Shown one piece after another: positions 62,959 through 64,000 of a stretch of DNA of 64,000 nucleotides (within the stretch, counting starts at the first letter, position 1; each line of letters begins with the position of its first letter). This stretch comes from Bacteroidales bacterium. GTDB lineage: Bacteria > Bacteroidota > Bacteroidia > Bacteroidales > UBA10428. The translations under genes and the position numbers were made by a program. The stretch is from positions 1 through 64,000 of the forward strand of contig DATGXG010000036.1 in NCBI GenBank assembly GCA_035299085.1. Reading direction: 5' to 3'. Under the pieces are notes generated by a model, which was not told the origin of the DNA, made no database searches, and saw only the letters and a list, made by a program, of their open reading frames with translations.

Positions 62959-64000
62959 TTAATGGTTTACAGCCACCATCCTGTACAATTTGTCGGCTCG
63001 CCTTGCTTTGCGCTTAACCTGTAAAGAAAATTTCTCTCCTGCCTTAGCTTCACTGATCGTTCCGTTATCCCCCCTGATTTCCCCTACATCCTGTTCTATA
63101 ACACCTGTAGTTGGTCCTGTAATAAATATACTGTCCCCTGTTTTTATTGTACCTGATTCACAAAGAAATTCGGCCACCCCGATTTTCGGGAAATAATTCA
63201 CGCACTTGGCAGTGTACACTTTTTTTGATGTAGCCCTTGAGCCATAAACATGGCTCCAGGAACCCAATCGTTGCCCCAGGTAATAACCATCCCAGAAGCC
63301 ACGGTTAAAGACTCCTGAAAGTCGTTCCTGCCATACAGCTATTTTTTCTTCTGAATAGGTATTGTCAATTATACTGTTTATAGCCTGATTATAACATTCC
63401 GTAACTATTTTTACATATTCTGGAGAGCGCGCACGACCTTCGATTTTAAGTACTTTCACTCCTGCATCAAGTATTTTGTTAATGAAATGGATTGTGCAGA
63501 GGTCTTTGGGGGACATGATATACTCATTGTCGATTTCCATTTCAAAGCCGGTTTCCATATCACTAACCCTGTAACTTCTTCTGCAATCCTGCAGGCACTC
63601 ACCACGGTTGGCAGAATGATTATGATTGTGAAGGCTCAGGTAACATTTGCCAGAAATCGCCATACATAAAGCACCGTGTGCAAACATTTCCAGCCGTATA
63701 GGGTTACCTGAGGGACCGGTAATATTATCAATCTGAATCTGTTCTGAAATGGCTTTTACCTGTTCAAGGTTAAGTTCTCTTGCCAGTACGGCAACATCAG
63801 CAAAATGTGAATAAAACTGAAGTGATTCGATATTGCTGATGTTAACCTGGGTGGAAAGGTGAACTTCCATTCCTTTTTTAAATGCATAGTTAATGGCAGC
63901 CTGGTCCGCGGCAATGATCGCGCTTACCCCGTTATCATATGCCTGGTCCACCATTATTTTCATTTCCTCAAGATCGCGGTCATAAAAAACGATATTCAGT
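62959..64000 (-). CDS. Peptidase U32 family protein (5' end outside window)
   Basis: The frame stays open past the ATG at 63963 to the right edge ('NIVFYDRDLEE' precedes it), so the N-terminus is missing. About 345 residues are visible. The U32 core is seen in 'EVHLSTQVNISN', 'RLEMFAHGALCMAISGKCYLS' (trimmed: MFAHGALCMAISGKCYLS) and 'NRGECLQDCRRSYRV', with four cysteines of a probable Fe-S site, followed by the C-terminal domain 'SPEYVKIVTECYNQAI'. Family members such as TrhP/RlhA hydroxylate tRNA or rRNA rather than act as proteases. Which branch this is cannot be settled here. Confidence 0.9.
   Translation of the reverse strand, partial: LNIVFYDRDLEEMKIMVDQAYDNGVSAIIAADQAAINYAFKKGMEVHLSTQVNISNIESLQFYSHFADVAVLARELNLEQVKAISEQIQIDNITGPSGNPIRLEMFAHGALCMAISGKCYLSLHNHNHSANRGECLQDCRRSYRVSDMETGFEMEIDNEYIMSPKDLCTIHFINKILDAGVKVLKIEGRARSPEYVKIVTECYNQAINSIIDNTYSEEKIAVWQERLSGVFNRGFWDGYYLGQRLGSWSHVYGSRATSKKVYTAKCVNYFPKIGVAEFLCESGTIKTGDSIFITGPTTGVIEQDVGEIRGDNGTISEAKAGEKFSLQVKRKARRADKLYRMVAVNH

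Noticed and set aside
1-64000. Search for insertion sequences, phage genes, toxin-antitoxin pairs or defence systems
   Set aside because: No transposase, integrase, restriction, Cas or toxin-like protein was recognised; all large frames have core-metabolic or envelope assignments.

Overview
The window is 64 kb of chromosome from a member of the phylum Bacteroidota. The clearest evidence is a PorZ-like protein with a type IX secretion C-terminal domain, several Bacteroidota-restricted families (DUF4271, DUF3098, the DUF2723 membrane glycosyltransferase, AsmA-like and TonB-like proteins), almost no Shine-Dalgarno sequences, and promoters of the phylum-specific form TTTG-N18..20-TAnnTTTG in front of both tRNA genes and ilvE. 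Genes are very tightly packed: no gap reaches 300 bases, and all seven convergent gene pairs overlap or abut. I saw no rRNA, insertion sequence, prophage, CRISPR array or replication origin. The content is almost entirely core metabolism and envelope functions.

Layout. 1-16.7 kb: envelope and housekeeping genes (AsmA-like protein cut by the window edge, histidine kinase, rnpA, a predicted protease/propeller/barrel protein, TonB-like protein, class IV aminotransferase, S41 protease, hemD, DUF4271, MazG-like, dtd), then a PspC-PadR-PspC stress module, tRNA-Gln(UUG), an OsmC protein, tRNA-Asn(GUU) and a PfkB sugar/nucleoside kinase. 16.7-19.9 kb: deoxynucleoside kinase, GH3-family enzyme and EamA exporter on the minus strand. 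19.9-36.8 kb: a glutamate-family amino-acid block. Read on the minus strand it is argR-argG-argH-(proB paralogue)-proB-proA-citrate synthase-gltB-gltD, with carB divergent from argR. It connects 2-oxoglutarate supply, glutamate synthesis, proline synthesis and the end of arginine synthesis. 36.8-42.1 kb: rdgB-porZ-recO-corA-Nudix. 42.2-47.8 kb: a Usp protein, then ilvE, ftsX, DUF3098, truB, queA and a 3-methyladenine glycosylase. 47.7-64 kb: pbpC, a SUI1/YciH factor, DUF2723, a prenyl synthase, a thioredoxin-fold lipid/redox-type protein, carA, a thioester alpha-2-macroglobulin, and a U32 protease-family protein cut by the right edge.

Most interesting observations. (1) A second glutamate-5-kinase-like gene sits directly before proB; it has lost several active-site motifs and its C-terminal part, so it looks like a pseudokinase partner or a decaying duplicate. 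(2) The leader of gltB holds an ordered set of mutually exclusive hairpins ending in a terminator, the layout of an attenuator. (3) A bidirectional terminator at 7295-7319 carries the stop codons of both converging genes in its loop. (4) The protein at 2820-5621 appears to join a gluzincin-like protease domain, a propeller and an outer-membrane barrel. No convincing wholly new multigene system was found; these are the places worth a second look. Functions are assigned by reading motifs by eye, without database searches.
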